Below are positions 52,517-61,355 of a DNA stretch of 64,000 nt, in pieces. The position numbers and the translations under genes were made by a program. The stretch is from positions 1 to 64,000 of the forward strand of contig JAKSDO010000066.1 in the NCBI GenBank assembly GCA_022360055.1, given 5' to 3'. The notes beneath the pieces are model-generated. The model saw only the letters and a program-made list of their open reading frames with translations, did not search any database and was not told the origin of the DNA. The DNA is from Cytophagales bacterium (GTDB taxonomy: Bacteria > Bacteroidota > Bacteroidia > Cytophagales > Cyclobacteriaceae). The stretch's first letter is position 1; each line of letters begins with the position of its first letter.

Positions 52517-52909
52517 ATGAGCAGCGTTTTCACCAAAATCATCAACAGGGAAATCCCGGCATATATCGTTGCCGAAGATGCATACAATATAGCCTTCTTA
52601 GACATAAATCCGCTTTCGGAAGGGCATACGCTTGTGATCCCCAAAAGGGAAGTGGATTATATTTTCGACCTCGATGACACCACGTATTCTTCGCTGAATC
52701 TATTTGCGAAGAAAGTTGCGGTCGCCATCGGAAAAGTGACAAAAAAACGAATCGGCACTTCGGTCATCGGAATTGAAGTGCCTCATGCACACATCCATTT
52801 AATTCCATTTAATCGGATGTCTGAGCTTAATTTCGCCAATCCTAAGCTGAAGTTCACAAATGAAGAATTTTTGGAGATTGCCGCAAAAATCAGGGAAGCT
52901 TTCGGATAA
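52517..52909 (+). CDS. HIT family nucleotide-binding protein
   Basis: A 130-aa HIT protein. It starts SSVFTKIINREIPAYIVAED as Hint-type proteins do, and the catalytic triad HAHIH lies in EVPHAHIHLIP, with LSEGHTLVIPKREVDY upstream. It hydrolyses nucleoside phosphoramidates or dinucleotides. The TAA of greA directly abuts its ATG, so translation is coupled. Confidence 0.95.
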   Translation: MSSVFTKIINREIPAYIVAEDAYNIAFLDINPLSEGHTLVIPKREVDYIFDLDDTTYSSLNLFAKKVAVAIGKVTKKRIGTSVIGIEVPHAHIHLIPFNRMSELNFANPKLKFTNEEFLEIAAKIREAFG

Positions 52910-52917
52910 ATTCCGGC

Positions 52918-53493
52918 TTATTTGATCCGTTCAGGATTGTCTTTAATAAATGATTTCCAGCTTTTTGAGCCGGAAACTCTCGAGTTGGCATTATAGTGAT
53001 GGCAAAGGGCCACTGCAAGCGCATCGGTGGCATCCAGGAGTTTTGGTTCCGATTCAAACCGCAAGATCGTCTTCAACATATTAGCCACCTGTTCTTTGGA
53101 AGCATTTCCATTTCCCGTGACCGACTGCTTTACTTTTTTGGGAGCATATTCCGTAATGGGAATTTCTTTGGATAAAGCCGCAGCCATGGCAACTCCCTGA
53201 GCCCTTCCCAGTTTAAGCATAGACTGTACATTCTTCCCATAGAAAGGCGCTTCAAGGGCAACCTCATCCGGTTTATAGTCCTCAATAATGCCTGTGACGC
53301 GATCAAAGATCTTTTTCAGTTTGAGCTCGTGCGAAGTGTATTTCGATAAATGAATGACCCCATACTGAATCAATTGAGCGGCATTTCCCTTAATCAGAAT
53401 TATCCCATACCCCATCACGGACGTTCCCGGATCCATGCCTAAAATTATTTTTTCGGAAGAATTTTTGTTTTGGACTTTCAACTGGTTATTCAA
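52918..53493 (-). CDS. ruvC: Holliday junction resolvase RuvC
   Basis: A 191-aa RNase-H-fold endonuclease. The acidic quartet is visible: Asp21 in GMDPGTSVMGYG, Glu in VALEAPFYGKN, and the last two acids in LLDATDALAVALCHHYN. The central SVTGNGNASKEQVANMLKTI is typical. It cuts Holliday junctions after RuvAB migration. It is convergent with the HIT gene (8 bp apart) and divergent from the GT2 gene. Confidence 0.97.
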   Translation of the reverse strand: MNNQLKVQNKNSSEKIILGMDPGTSVMGYGIILIKGNAAQLIQYGVIHLSKYTSHELKLKKIFDRVTGIIEDYKPDEVALEAPFYGKNVQSMLKLGRAQGVAMAAALSKEIPITEYAPKKVKQSVTGNGNASKEQVANMLKTILRFESEPKLLDATDALAVALCHHYNANSRVSGSKSWKSFIKDNPERIK

Positions 53494-53547
53494 TAAACAT
53501 TTTAATGAGTTCTTAAAATTGATTAATCATCCATAATTTTACACGCA

Positions 53548-54684
53548 ATGGTCCCATATTTTTTCATCATATTTTTACTTTACTATATTTTCATCGGTGT
53601 GGCATATTTTGGCTGGACCGGGATTCATACTTCAAAAGATGTGGGGAACATCAAAGACCTGCCCTTTATTTCGGTACTGGTAGCGGTAAGAAACGAGGAA
53701 AAAAATATTGCAAACCTGCTGAAAAGTCTTTCATGCCAATTACTTCCCAAAGACAAGTATGAGGTGATCATAATCAATGACCGCTCGGAAGATAAAACGG
53801 TAAAAATCGTTAGAGAATTCTGCGATTCCGACAAACTTAATGTTCGGTTATTGAACAGCGACTATCCCGACGGCGCTCCTTTCTCTCCCAAAAAGTATGC
53901 CTTATCACTGGGAATCGAACGGGCAAAAGGAACAATCATTGTCACTACCGATGGGGATTGCAGATCCGGGAAAAACTGGCTCAGGGCCATGGTCACACCC
54001 TTTCAAAATATCCAGACTATGTTTGTATCCGGTCCGGTGGTGCTTGACGGGCCATCAAAATTGTTTTACAAACTCCAGTCCATAGAATTTGCCAGTCTTG
54101 TGGGGTCAGGCGGGGCCCTGATCAATCTCGGCTATCCGCTGATGTGCAACGGAGCAAATATTGCCTTTCGAAAATCGGTATTTGAAGAAGTGCGCGGCTA
54201 CGAGGGCAATATGGAAAACGCTTCGGGCGATGATGTATTTCTCATGCAAAAAATACATCGGACATATCAAAGGTCCATTGTGTTTGCCAAAGATCCGGAT
54301 GCCATTGTAAGTACCTCTCCTCAAAAAAACCTGAAAAGTCTTATAGCTCAAAGAAGGCGCTGGGCTTCAAAATGGAATAGACATCTTTTACATCTAAGCT
54401 GGATCTTACCGCTTTTTCTTTTTACACACTATTTATCCATGTTCGCTGCAATCGTTTTATTATTTGTAAACAGCAATGTTATCCTGGAGATTACTTCATT
54501 GATTTTAATTAAAACCCTGTTTGATTTCATTTTTTTGAAGAAAGTGATGTTTTTTTGCAAATTACGCCTCGATACGATGCATTTTTTTATTTGCGAATTG
54601 CTTTATCCTGCATATGCTGTTTTCTTTGGGGTAATCTCGCAGTTTGGGATTTATCAATGGAAAGGACGATCGCATAAAATATAA
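53548..54684 (+). CDS. Family 2 glycosyltransferase with membrane segments
   Basis: A 378-aa protein: N-terminal transmembrane helix (FFIIFLLYYIFIGVAYFGW), then a GT-A domain with SVLVAVRNEEKNIANLLKS, the metal-binding TTDGDCRSGKNW, the acceptor-site NGANIAFRKS, and QRRRWASKWNRH, the QxxRW motif of processive transferases. Two or three C-terminal helices follow. It probably builds an envelope polysaccharide or glycolipid. The sugar is not predictable. The next gene follows 3 bp on. Confidence 0.9.
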   Translation: MVPYFFIIFLLYYIFIGVAYFGWTGIHTSKDVGNIKDLPFISVLVAVRNEEKNIANLLKSLSCQLLPKDKYEVIIINDRSEDKTVKIVREFCDSDKLNVRLLNSDYPDGAPFSPKKYALSLGIERAKGTIIVTTDGDCRSGKNWLRAMVTPFQNIQTMFVSGPVVLDGPSKLFYKLQSIEFASLVGSGGALINLGYPLMCNGANIAFRKSVFEEVRGYEGNMENASGDDVFLMQKIHRTYQRSIVFAKDPDAIVSTSPQKNLKSLIAQRRRWASKWNRHLLHLSWILPLFLFTHYLSMFAAIVLLFVNSNVILEITSLILIKTLFDFIFLKKVMFFCKLRLDTMHFFICELLYPAYAVFFGVISQFGIYQWKGRSHKI

Positions 54685-54687
54685 TAT

Positions 54688-54945
54688 ATGACCGATATTG
54701 AGTTTGATATACTTGATGAATTGTACTTCCTGCAATCCTATGATTATCTCCTTAAGACATTAAAACTGAATGATAATCTGCTCAAGCGATTGCTTCTTGA
54801 TCTGATTGAAAAAGGTTGGGTGAAGTGTTACGGTTCACCAACGGAAGAGGAACCTTTGGAAAGCCCGGATTTTGAGAAAGATTATTGGAATTATCACTAT
54901 CTTGCTACCAAAGCAGGGCTCCTGGCCCATAATAGCAATTTTTAA
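54688..54945 (+). CDS. Small conserved protein, winged-helix-like
   Basis: An 85-aa acidic protein of unknown function. The pattern FDILDELYFLQSYDYLLKTL, then LLLDLIEKGWVKCYGS and YHYLATKAGLLAHN resembles a compact winged helix. It is tightly packed between the glycosyltransferase and the ABC permease (1-nt overlap with the latter), so it belongs to this operon. Confidence 0.75.
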   Translation: MTDIEFDILDELYFLQSYDYLLKTLKLNDNLLKRLLLDLIEKGWVKCYGSPTEEEPLESPDFEKDYWNYHYLATKAGLLAHNSNF

Positions 54946-56171
54946 TGAACATTTTTTCGGAGGACGCCAAACCGCCAGGATATTACATAAAGAAAAAACT
55001 CAGGGCCAATAAACCCGCTATCTTTGGCCTGACCATTATAATTGCATCGCTTCTGATATCTTTTTCAGGCTATCTGATCATGCCCGACGCAACGCCGGAT
55101 GCCAATGATGGAGCCGTACAAATCCAAAAACAGCCCCCCGGATTCAGAGCAACCTTTCTGAAAATAAGAAAAAACAGGGAAATCGAAAAACGCAACTTCA
55201 TTCAAAGGGCCATTTTCGGTCAGGAGAGTGAATTTATAATTGTGCCAGTCCTCAACTATGAAATAGAGGTATTTTATGTACGGGCTCATATTTTCGGAAA
55301 ACAAAACTACTATAAGGAATACAGCATTCTCGATGCCGTTAAGATGAAAAACAGCATGCCTTTCGAAATCGATGAAACAGCTAACGGAGATACAGTATTG
55401 ACGTACCGGAATATAGAGGGCATTGAAGAAACCATTTTTTACAATGACCTCAGAAAAGAATTTGAGCACAACAATATTGAGCGAAGAACGTATTGGTTTG
55501 GGACAGATAAAATGGGGAGGGATATCTTGAGCCGGCTGCTCTTCGGCACCAGGATCTCATTATCGATAGGATTCATTGCAGTTTTGATCTCCATGTTTTT
55601 GGGAATGTCACTGGGATCAATTGCCGGTTTTTTCGGCGGAAAAATTGATATGCTCATCTTGTGGTTTATGTCGGTGACCTGGTCCATTCCCGGGATAATA
55701 TTAGTGATCGCGGTAAGTATGGCGTTACAAAGCCGCGGAGTATGGGTAACATTTGTCGCCGTGGGACTTACCATGTGGGTGGAAGTAGCCCGAGTGATGC
55801 GGGGCCAGATCATGGCAATTAAGGAGAAATCATTTGTAGAAGCCGCGCGCGCATTTGGGATCAGCAACTTCCGAATTGTATTTGTGCACATATTGCCTAA
55901 TGTAGCAGGTCCGTTAATCGTGATTGCGACGGCCAATTTCGCCGCCGCAATACTTCTTGAAGCCGGTCTGAGTTTTTTGGGCATTGGAGTGCAACCTCCG
56001 ACACCCTCCTGGGGTGTAATGATTTATGAGGGTTTTCAATCGATTGGGACAAAAAATAGTTTGCATCTAATTCTTTTTCCGGGACTTGCAATTTGTATTT
56101 TAGTATTATCATTTAATTTGCTGGGGAATGGGCTGCGCGACGCCTACGATCCAAAAACTCGCTTAGATTAA
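54945..56171 (+). CDS. Peptide/nickel-type ABC transporter permease (OppC/DppC family)
   Basis: A 408-aa inner-membrane permease. It has the OppC N-terminal helix (PAIFGLTIIIASLLISFSGY), then an unusually long (~130 aa) periplasmic loop, TYWFGTDKMGRDILSRLLFG, the BPD permease helices, and the EAA loop EAARAFGISNFRIVFVHILP. Length is well over the usual ~300 aa because of the inserted loop. Solute-binding and ATPase partners are not nearby. It overlaps neighbouring genes by 1 nt on both sides. Confidence 0.93.
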   Translation: MNIFSEDAKPPGYYIKKKLRANKPAIFGLTIIIASLLISFSGYLIMPDATPDANDGAVQIQKQPPGFRATFLKIRKNREIEKRNFIQRAIFGQESEFIIVPVLNYEIEVFYVRAHIFGKQNYYKEYSILDAVKMKNSMPFEIDETANGDTVLTYRNIEGIEETIFYNDLRKEFEHNNIERRTYWFGTDKMGRDILSRLLFGTRISLSIGFIAVLISMFLGMSLGSIAGFFGGKIDMLILWFMSVTWSIPGIILVIAVSMALQSRGVWVTFVAVGLTMWVEVARVMRGQIMAIKEKSFVEAARAFGISNFRIVFVHILPNVAGPLIVIATANFAAAILLEAGLSFLGIGVQPPTPSWGVMIYEGFQSIGTKNSLHLILFPGLAICILVLSFNLLGNGLRDAYDPKTRLD

Positions 56172-57400
56172 TGATGAAGGGTGAAGCCTTAAAGGCTAAA
56201 TATGATTTAAAGGAGCTCGAACTCAACTCCTTGTTGGAGATTACACAGGCAATAAACAATAATCTGCCGGAAGAATCATTATATAAGATCTATGATTTCA
56301 CTATTCGGGCCAATCTGAATATAAAAAAACTTGCGCTATTTGTCCTGGACGACAATTGGGAATGTAAGGTTAATTTCGGCACCGATGCTAATTTCTATAA
56401 GGAAAAATTCGACGGAGTCTTTCTGACCTTCGAAAAAATCCAGCCAATTACATTTGATCAGAGCTCGGTATTCAGCGAATTTCAGATAATTGTCCCGATT
56501 GCCCATAAAGACCGGAAACTGGCCTTTGTTTTTATAAGCGGATATGATGAGGTAAATGATGAAGAAGTAAATACCAACTTCATTCAAGCTTTGAGCAATA
56601 TTATAATCGTGGCGATTGAGAATAAAAAACTGGCCCGAAAACAAATTGAGCAGGAAATGATCCGGCGAGAGCTGGAAATCGCGGGAAATGTCCAGAAATT
56701 CCTGTTCCCCAAAGAACTGCCGTACACCGATACGATCAAAGTATCGGCGTTCTACCAACCACACCACAGCATCGGGGGCGATTACTATGATTTTATTAAA
56801 ATTAGCGATCACAGGTTTTTGTTTTGTATTGCCGATGTGTCGGGAAAAGGCATACCCGCTGCTTTGTTGATGTCCAATTTTCAGGCATCCCTTCGCACGC
56901 TCACCCGCCAGACGACTCTACTGCAGGATATCATCACCGAGCTTAATTATCTTGTAATGTCCAACGCAGAAGGACAGCACTTCATCACCTTTTTTGTAGC
57001 CATCTATGATACCACCTTAAAAAGACTGAAGTACGTAAATTCCGGGCATAACCCCCCGATTTTTATACGCAACAGGCACCATGTGGAGTTATTATCGGAA
57101 GGGTCGACCGTTCTCGGAGCTTTTGACGAGCTTCCGTTTTTAAAAGTAGGGATCATTGAAGATTTGGATCAGTTCTTATTCTGTTCATTTACCGACGGCC
57201 TGACCGAGATAAGAAACTCGGAAGACGTGGAATTTGGGGATGGTGAAATTCAACGTGTAGTTGCCGCCAATGCGGACCTGGACCCGGAAGAGCTCAACAA
57301 ATCGATCATTAAAGCCATGGAAGAATTCAAGGCCGAAAGCGGATTTAAGGATGACATAACCATTTTTACCTGCAGGATCAGTTCAAACAATTCCAATTAG
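56171..57400 (+). CDS. PP2C-type (SpoIIE/RsbU-like) serine phosphatase with GAF-like sensor
   Basis: A 409-aa protein. The first ~150 residues form a GAF-like domain, a coiled-coil linker follows (RKQIEQEMIRRELEIAGNVQ), then the phosphatase: SIGGDYYDFIKISDHRFLFC, IADVSGKGIPAALLMSNFQA, YVNSGHNPPIFIRN, and FTDGLTEIRN. The metal-binding Asp residues are in place. It probably dephosphorylates an anti-sigma antagonist in a partner-switching system, though no such partner is seen here. Confidence 0.92.
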   Translation: MMKGEALKAKYDLKELELNSLLEITQAINNNLPEESLYKIYDFTIRANLNIKKLALFVLDDNWECKVNFGTDANFYKEKFDGVFLTFEKIQPITFDQSSVFSEFQIIVPIAHKDRKLAFVFISGYDEVNDEEVNTNFIQALSNIIIVAIENKKLARKQIEQEMIRRELEIAGNVQKFLFPKELPYTDTIKVSAFYQPHHSIGGDYYDFIKISDHRFLFCIADVSGKGIPAALLMSNFQASLRTLTRQTTLLQDIITELNYLVMSNAEGQHFITFFVAIYDTTLKRLKYVNSGHNPPIFIRNRHHVELLSEGSTVLGAFDELPFLKVGIIEDLDQFLFCSFTDGLTEIRNSEDVEFGDGEIQRVVAANADLDPEELNKSIIKAMEEFKAESGFKDDITIFTCRISSNNSN

Positions 57401-57406
57401 TTTCCC

Positions 57407-58060
57407 TTGCTTCACTTTTATAAAACGCCCGGGATTCTTAAAAAGATTTCAAAAGATCTCATATGGGATATACAGGCAGATAACGGCAAGGAAATCTATG
57501 TGACCTTTGATGACGGCCCCATACCACAACTTACGGAATACCTGTTGGACGTCCTGTCGGATTTTAATGCTAAAGCCACCTTTTTTTGTGTCGGAGAAAA
57601 CATTGCCAAACAGCCGGAATTATTTGACAGGATTATCCGAGATGGCCACGCGGTTGGCAATCACACGTACAATCATCTTAAAGGCTGGTCAACCAAAAAC
57701 AAGCGCTATTTTGCCAATATTGAAAAATGCCAATCAACCATAAATAACCATCTGCCCAAAACGCGACAACCGCTGTTTCGACCGCCGCACGGACAAATCA
57801 CCCGGAGTCAGATCAAGGCGCTCCGGACAAATTATAAAATTATTATGTGGGACATCCTGGCATATGACTTTGACAACTCCCATGCTCCGGAGGTAAGCTT
57901 AAAGAAATTGGTCGATAAGACCGCGCCCGGATCGATTGTCGTTTTTCATGACAACTACAAAGCAGAATCAAAGATCAAATATATGCTACCTAAATTTTTG
58001 GACCACTTTGCATTGCTGGAATTTAAGTTTAAAAAAATCGGACAATCGGGCATCCGATAA
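57407..58060 (+). CDS. Polysaccharide deacetylase (NodB-type)
   Basis: A 217-aa protein starting at TTG 57407: an in-frame stop (57398) lies three codons upstream and no ATG occurs before the domain, while LHFYKTPGILKK is the expected N-terminus. NodB motifs are visible: TFDDGPIPQLTEYLLDVL (metal Asp), GNHTYNHLKGW (His pair), and RPPHGQITRSQ. It deacetylates an N-acetylated sugar polymer, probably peptidoglycan-related. It belongs to the run from the glycosyltransferase to asparaginase. Confidence 0.93.
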   Translation: MLHFYKTPGILKKISKDLIWDIQADNGKEIYVTFDDGPIPQLTEYLLDVLSDFNAKATFFCVGENIAKQPELFDRIIRDGHAVGNHTYNHLKGWSTKNKRYFANIEKCQSTINNHLPKTRQPLFRPPHGQITRSQIKALRTNYKIIMWDILAYDFDNSHAPEVSLKKLVDKTAPGSIVVFHDNYKAESKIKYMLPKFLDHFALLEFKFKKIGQSGIR

Positions 58061-58085
58061 ATTCTATTTGAATAATTTTACTCCC

Positions 58086-58850
58086 ATGACAAATATGATC
58101 GACACCCATGCGCATATCTATTTAAACGATTTTGAGCAGGATATCAATGAGGTGATCAGGGATGCTAAAGAGGCGGGGATTGCTAAGATATTTATGCCGA
58201 ATATCGACAGCCGTTCAATAGAGCGCATGCTCACCCTGGAAGATAAATTTCCAAATTATTGCGTTCCAATGATGGGGCTTCATCCTTGCTATGTCAAGGA
58301 AAACTACAAGGCGGAACTCCATGCTGTTGAATCCTGGCTGGAGAAAAGGAAATTTTGCGCGATCGGCGAGGCAGGGATCGATCTGTATTGGGATAAAACA
58401 CATATTTCCGCACAGATCGAGGCGCTGGAAGTGCAAATCGACTGGGCAAAAAACCTTGATTTGCCCCTGGTATTGCATTGTAGAAATTCCATGGATATGA
58501 CCATGGAAATAATTGAAAAACATCAGGACGGAAAACTTAAGGGAATATTTCACTGTTTTACGGGAAACCCGGACCAGGCCGGTAGAATTATCGACATGAA
58601 TTTTACGCTGGGCATAGGAGGAGTCGTTACTTTTAAGAACGGCGGCCTTGATAAGGTGATTCCGCATGTAGACTTAAAAAATATTGTTCTGGAAACAGAC
58701 AGCCCTTATTTGGCTCCTGTTCCTTATCGCGGGAAACGAAATACTCCGGCCTATCTTTCTTATATTGTAAATCGCATTTCCGAATTGAAGTCATGTGGTT
58801 CTGAAGAAGTTACTCATCAGACTACCGAAAATGCACTGGCACTGTTTTAA
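58086..58850 (+). CDS. TatD family metal-dependent hydrolase
   Basis: A 254-aa TIM-barrel DNase from ATG 58086; the earlier ATG 57936 lies inside the deacetylase gene. Metal ligands appear in order: MIDTHAHIYL, GLHPCYVK, IGEAGIDLYW, LVLHCRNSMDMTM, IFHCFTGNPDQA, and VLETDSPYLAPV. TatD enzymes are 3'-5' exonucleases and D-aminoacyl hydrolase relatives. It is followed after one base by asparaginase. Confidence 0.95.
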   Translation: MTNMIDTHAHIYLNDFEQDINEVIRDAKEAGIAKIFMPNIDSRSIERMLTLEDKFPNYCVPMMGLHPCYVKENYKAELHAVESWLEKRKFCAIGEAGIDLYWDKTHISAQIEALEVQIDWAKNLDLPLVLHCRNSMDMTMEIIEKHQDGKLKGIFHCFTGNPDQAGRIIDMNFTLGIGGVVTFKNGGLDKVIPHVDLKNIVLETDSPYLAPVPYRGKRNTPAYLSYIVNRISELKSCGSEEVTHQTTENALALF

Positions 58851-58851
58851 G

Positions 58852-59940
58852 ATGGCAAAAACCAATCGTAAATATCGAATCGTCGACGTAATTAGCGCTT
58901 CGCAACAAGATCCCGGTTCTTCCATACTCATTATCTACACCGGAGGTACCATTGGAATGGAACACGATGCTTCAGGCGCTTTGAAAGCGCTGAATTTCAA
59001 CCAAATAGTAAAAAGGGCACCTTCCTTAAAAAACCTGGATATCAAGATTACCGTAATTTCATTCCCAGATCCGCTGGATTCTTCAAATGTTACGGTCAGG
59101 GAATGGCAAGATCTGGGGTATATAATAAATGAAAATCATCACCATTACGACGGATTTGTAATTTTACACGGCACGGATACAATGTCTTATACGGCCTCCG
59201 CTCTAAGCTATATGCTGCAAGGCTTAAACAAGCCTGTGATTTTCACCGGAGCTCAACTGCCGATAAGCGCAATCCGGTCCGATGCAAGGGCGAACCTCGT
59301 AACTGCCCTTGAGATTGCCTCGTCGAAAAAAAATGGCGTGCCGGTCGTGCCCGAAGTATGCGTATATTTCGATTACCAGCTAATGAGAGGGAACAGAACT
59401 TTTAAAAAAAGAAGCAGCCAGTTTGCTGCCTTTGGCTGCGAAAACTATCCGATTCTTGCGAAAGCCGGAATTACCATAAATTATAATGAATCGGTCATTG
59501 CCCCATACGATCCGGACGCCAAACTCAACTATAAAAACAAGTTTTCTAATGATGTGATCGTTTTGAAACTATTTCCATCCCTGAAGGAATCCTACCTAAG
59601 GCACATACTTGATATCCCCGGTCTGAAAGGAGTAATCATGGAAACTTATGGGTCGGGAAATGCACCAACCGGCGCTTGGTTTTTGAGGTGCATAGAGGAG
59701 GCAATTGCAAAAAATATTATCATTTATAACATTTCCCAACTGACCGGCGGAATCGTCATCCACGGAAGGTACGAAACAAGCAAATATCTGGACGAATTAG
59801 GCGTAATTAGCGGAAGCGATATAACCCGGGAAGCGGCAATCACCAAACTCATGTTTTTATTGGGCACAGAAAGCAATATTGAGCATATTAGGCAAAAATT
59901 GAAGGCGCCATTATGCGGCGAATTGACAGTTTTGAATTGA
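58852..59940 (+). CDS. Type I (cytosolic) L-asparaginase
   Basis: A 362-aa enzyme from ATG 58852; the frame to 58795 overlaps TatD. The first active Thr is in IYTGGTIGMEHDASGA and the second in VILHGTDTMSYTASALSYML, with GAQLPISAIRSDARANLVTA and YGSGNAP following. It is cytosolic and hydrolyses Asn to Asp and ammonia. A tRNA-Ser lies downstream after a gap. Confidence 0.94.
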   Translation: MAKTNRKYRIVDVISASQQDPGSSILIIYTGGTIGMEHDASGALKALNFNQIVKRAPSLKNLDIKITVISFPDPLDSSNVTVREWQDLGYIINENHHHYDGFVILHGTDTMSYTASALSYMLQGLNKPVIFTGAQLPISAIRSDARANLVTALEIASSKKNGVPVVPEVCVYFDYQLMRGNRTFKKRSSQFAAFGCENYPILAKAGITINYNESVIAPYDPDAKLNYKNKFSNDVIVLKLFPSLKESYLRHILDIPGLKGVIMETYGSGNAPTGAWFLRCIEEAIAKNIIIYNISQLTGGIVIHGRYETSKYLDELGVISGSDITREAAITKLMFLLGTESNIEHIRQKLKAPLCGELTVLN

Positions 59941-59960
59941 CCCAAAAAACTTTTTCAAAA

Positions 59961-59992
59961 TTTGGATAAAGTCTTTTTTATTGATTTATTTG
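59961..59992 (+). promoter_or_regulatory. Promoter of tRNA-Ser
   Basis: TTTG, then 20 nt, then TTTATTTG (one mismatch to TAnnTTTG). The expected start, near 59998, is about 20 bp before the tRNA at 60020. Confidence 0.5.
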
Positions 59993-60019
59993 TGCCTCCA
60001 AGAGCCAAAAAGTGGGCTT

Positions 60020-60107
60020 GGAGAGGTGACCGAGTGGTCGAAGGTGCTCGCCTGGAAAGTGAGTGTGCCCCATAAGGGTACCGGGGGTTCGAATCCCTTC
60101 CTCTCCG
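60020..60107 (+). tRNA. tRNA-Ser (GGA anticodon)
   Basis: An 88-nt class II tRNA. Acceptor GGAGAGG pairs with CCTCTCC, the discriminator is G, the anticodon arm is CTCGC-CTGGAAA-GTGAG with anticodon GGA at loop positions 3-5, a long variable arm follows (GTGCCCC..GGGTAC), and the T arm GGGGGTTCGAATCCC includes TTCGAAT. CCA is not encoded. The long variable arm fits Ser. Confidence 0.95.
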
Positions 60108-60189
60108 CTGAGTAAAACTGTCGGAATTAACTAAATTTTTGAATTATTAAATAATAACCTTTTAAGTATAGAATTCTAAAGTCGGAACT

Positions 60190-61005
60190 ATGAAAAAGTT
60201 AATTGTATTATTGTTGGTGACAGGAGCGATGACTCTTGGTTTTTCAACTATTTCTTTTGCACAGGATGCCGAAGAAACACAAACTGAAGAGCAAGCGCCT
60301 GCCGAAGCCCCTGCCCAACAAGAAGTTGTTACAGATATGGGAGAGGAAGAGTCCGTGATGGATGAAGAACGGTCCTTTCACCAGGTTGTAAAAGAACAAT
60401 TTATTGCGGGTGGTTGGCAGTTTATGTCTTTGGTGCTGGCCTGTTTGATTTTGGGGCTGGCCATTGCAATTGAAAGAATCATTACGTTGAACCTGGCTAC
60501 CACAAATACTAAAAAGCTCTTGGCAAGAGTAGATGAAGCGCTCTCCAGAGATGGCGTTGAAGGTGCAAAGGAAGTTTGCAAAAACACGAGAGGGCCTGTA
60601 GCTTCGATCTTTACACAGGGTCTTTTGAGAATGTCTGAAGGAGTTGAAATGGTCGAAAAATCAATTATCTCTTACGGATCTGTAGAAATGGGTCGACTGG
60701 AAAAGGGATTGGTCTGGATTTCACTTTTTATCTCAATTGCGCCTATGCTTGGATTCATGGGAACTGTAATTGGTATGATTGGTGCATTCGATGCCATTGC
60801 GGCCGCTAACGACATTAACCCGGCGCTGGTTGCGGACGGTATTAAAGTCGCTCTTTTGACAACAGTTGGTGGTCTGATCGTTGCCGTTATTCTTCAATTG
60901 TTCTACAACTATTGTGTAACAAAAATAGACTCTCTTGTCAACCAAATGGAGGATGCTTCCATCTCATTGGTCGACTTGCTCGTAAAGCACAATTTGTCTA
61001 AATAA
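60190..61005 (+). CDS. exbB: MotA/TolQ/ExbB proton channel protein
   Basis: A 271-aa protein with a signal-like first segment (LIVLLLVTGAMTLGFSTISF), an acidic Glu/Gln-rich stretch (about 30-65), and three transmembrane segments. The channel-forming pair is visible in APMLGFMGTVIGMIGAFDAI and VALLTTVGGLIVAVILQLFY, with the pore Thr/Pro. With the two ExbD genes it forms the energising motor for TonB or a gliding-type machine. Confidence 0.93.
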   Translation: MKKLIVLLLVTGAMTLGFSTISFAQDAEETQTEEQAPAEAPAQQEVVTDMGEEESVMDEERSFHQVVKEQFIAGGWQFMSLVLACLILGLAIAIERIITLNLATTNTKKLLARVDEALSRDGVEGAKEVCKNTRGPVASIFTQGLLRMSEGVEMVEKSIISYGSVEMGRLEKGLVWISLFISIAPMLGFMGTVIGMIGAFDAIAAANDINPALVADGIKVALLTTVGGLIVAVILQLFYNYCVTKIDSLVNQMEDASISLVDLLVKHNLSK

Positions 61006-61031
61006 TCAACTCATTTAAAATAAATTAACGA

Positions 61032-61355
61032 ATGGATTCATTTGATATATTTCTTTATTTGGGTTATACACTGGTAATAATTGCCGCAGTTGCTTCACTA
61101 CTGTTACCACTGGTGAATGCGCTGGGAAATCCTCAAAGCTTATTGAAGTCCGGTCTGGGCGTTCTTGCCGTAGTTGCTTTATACTTTATAGCTTATGCTT
61201 TTTCCGGAAGTGAGGTCACCCAAGAATATTCTAAGTTTAATGTTGGCCCTGAATTGTCAAAAATAGTAGGCGGAACGTTAATTATGGCGTATCTTCTTCT
61301 GGGATTTGCAATTGTGGGTATTGTTTTTACCGAGTTTAATAAAATATTCAAATAA
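61032..61355 (+). CDS. Small membrane protein of the ExbB/ExbD cluster
   Basis: A 107-aa protein with three hydrophobic segments at about 5-30, 42-60 and 78-102 and short soluble loops (EVTQEYSKFNVGPELSKIVG). Its function is unknown. It sits between exbB and exbD with a 1-nt overlap to the latter, and is common in Bacteroidota at this position, which suggests a stator accessory. Confidence 0.8.
   Translation: MDSFDIFLYLGYTLVIIAAVASLLLPLVNALGNPQSLLKSGLGVLAVVALYFIAYAFSGSEVTQEYSKFNVGPELSKIVGGTLIMAYLLLGFAIVGIVFTEFNKIFK

Noticed and set aside
55439-55984. A 181-codon minus-strand frame within the permease gene
   Set aside because: Antisense shadow of a conserved ABC permease.
60108-60189. Promoter for exbB in the gap after the tRNA
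   Set aside because: A TTTG lies there but the -7 element is poor, so I could not support it; the gene may be read through from the tRNA promoter.
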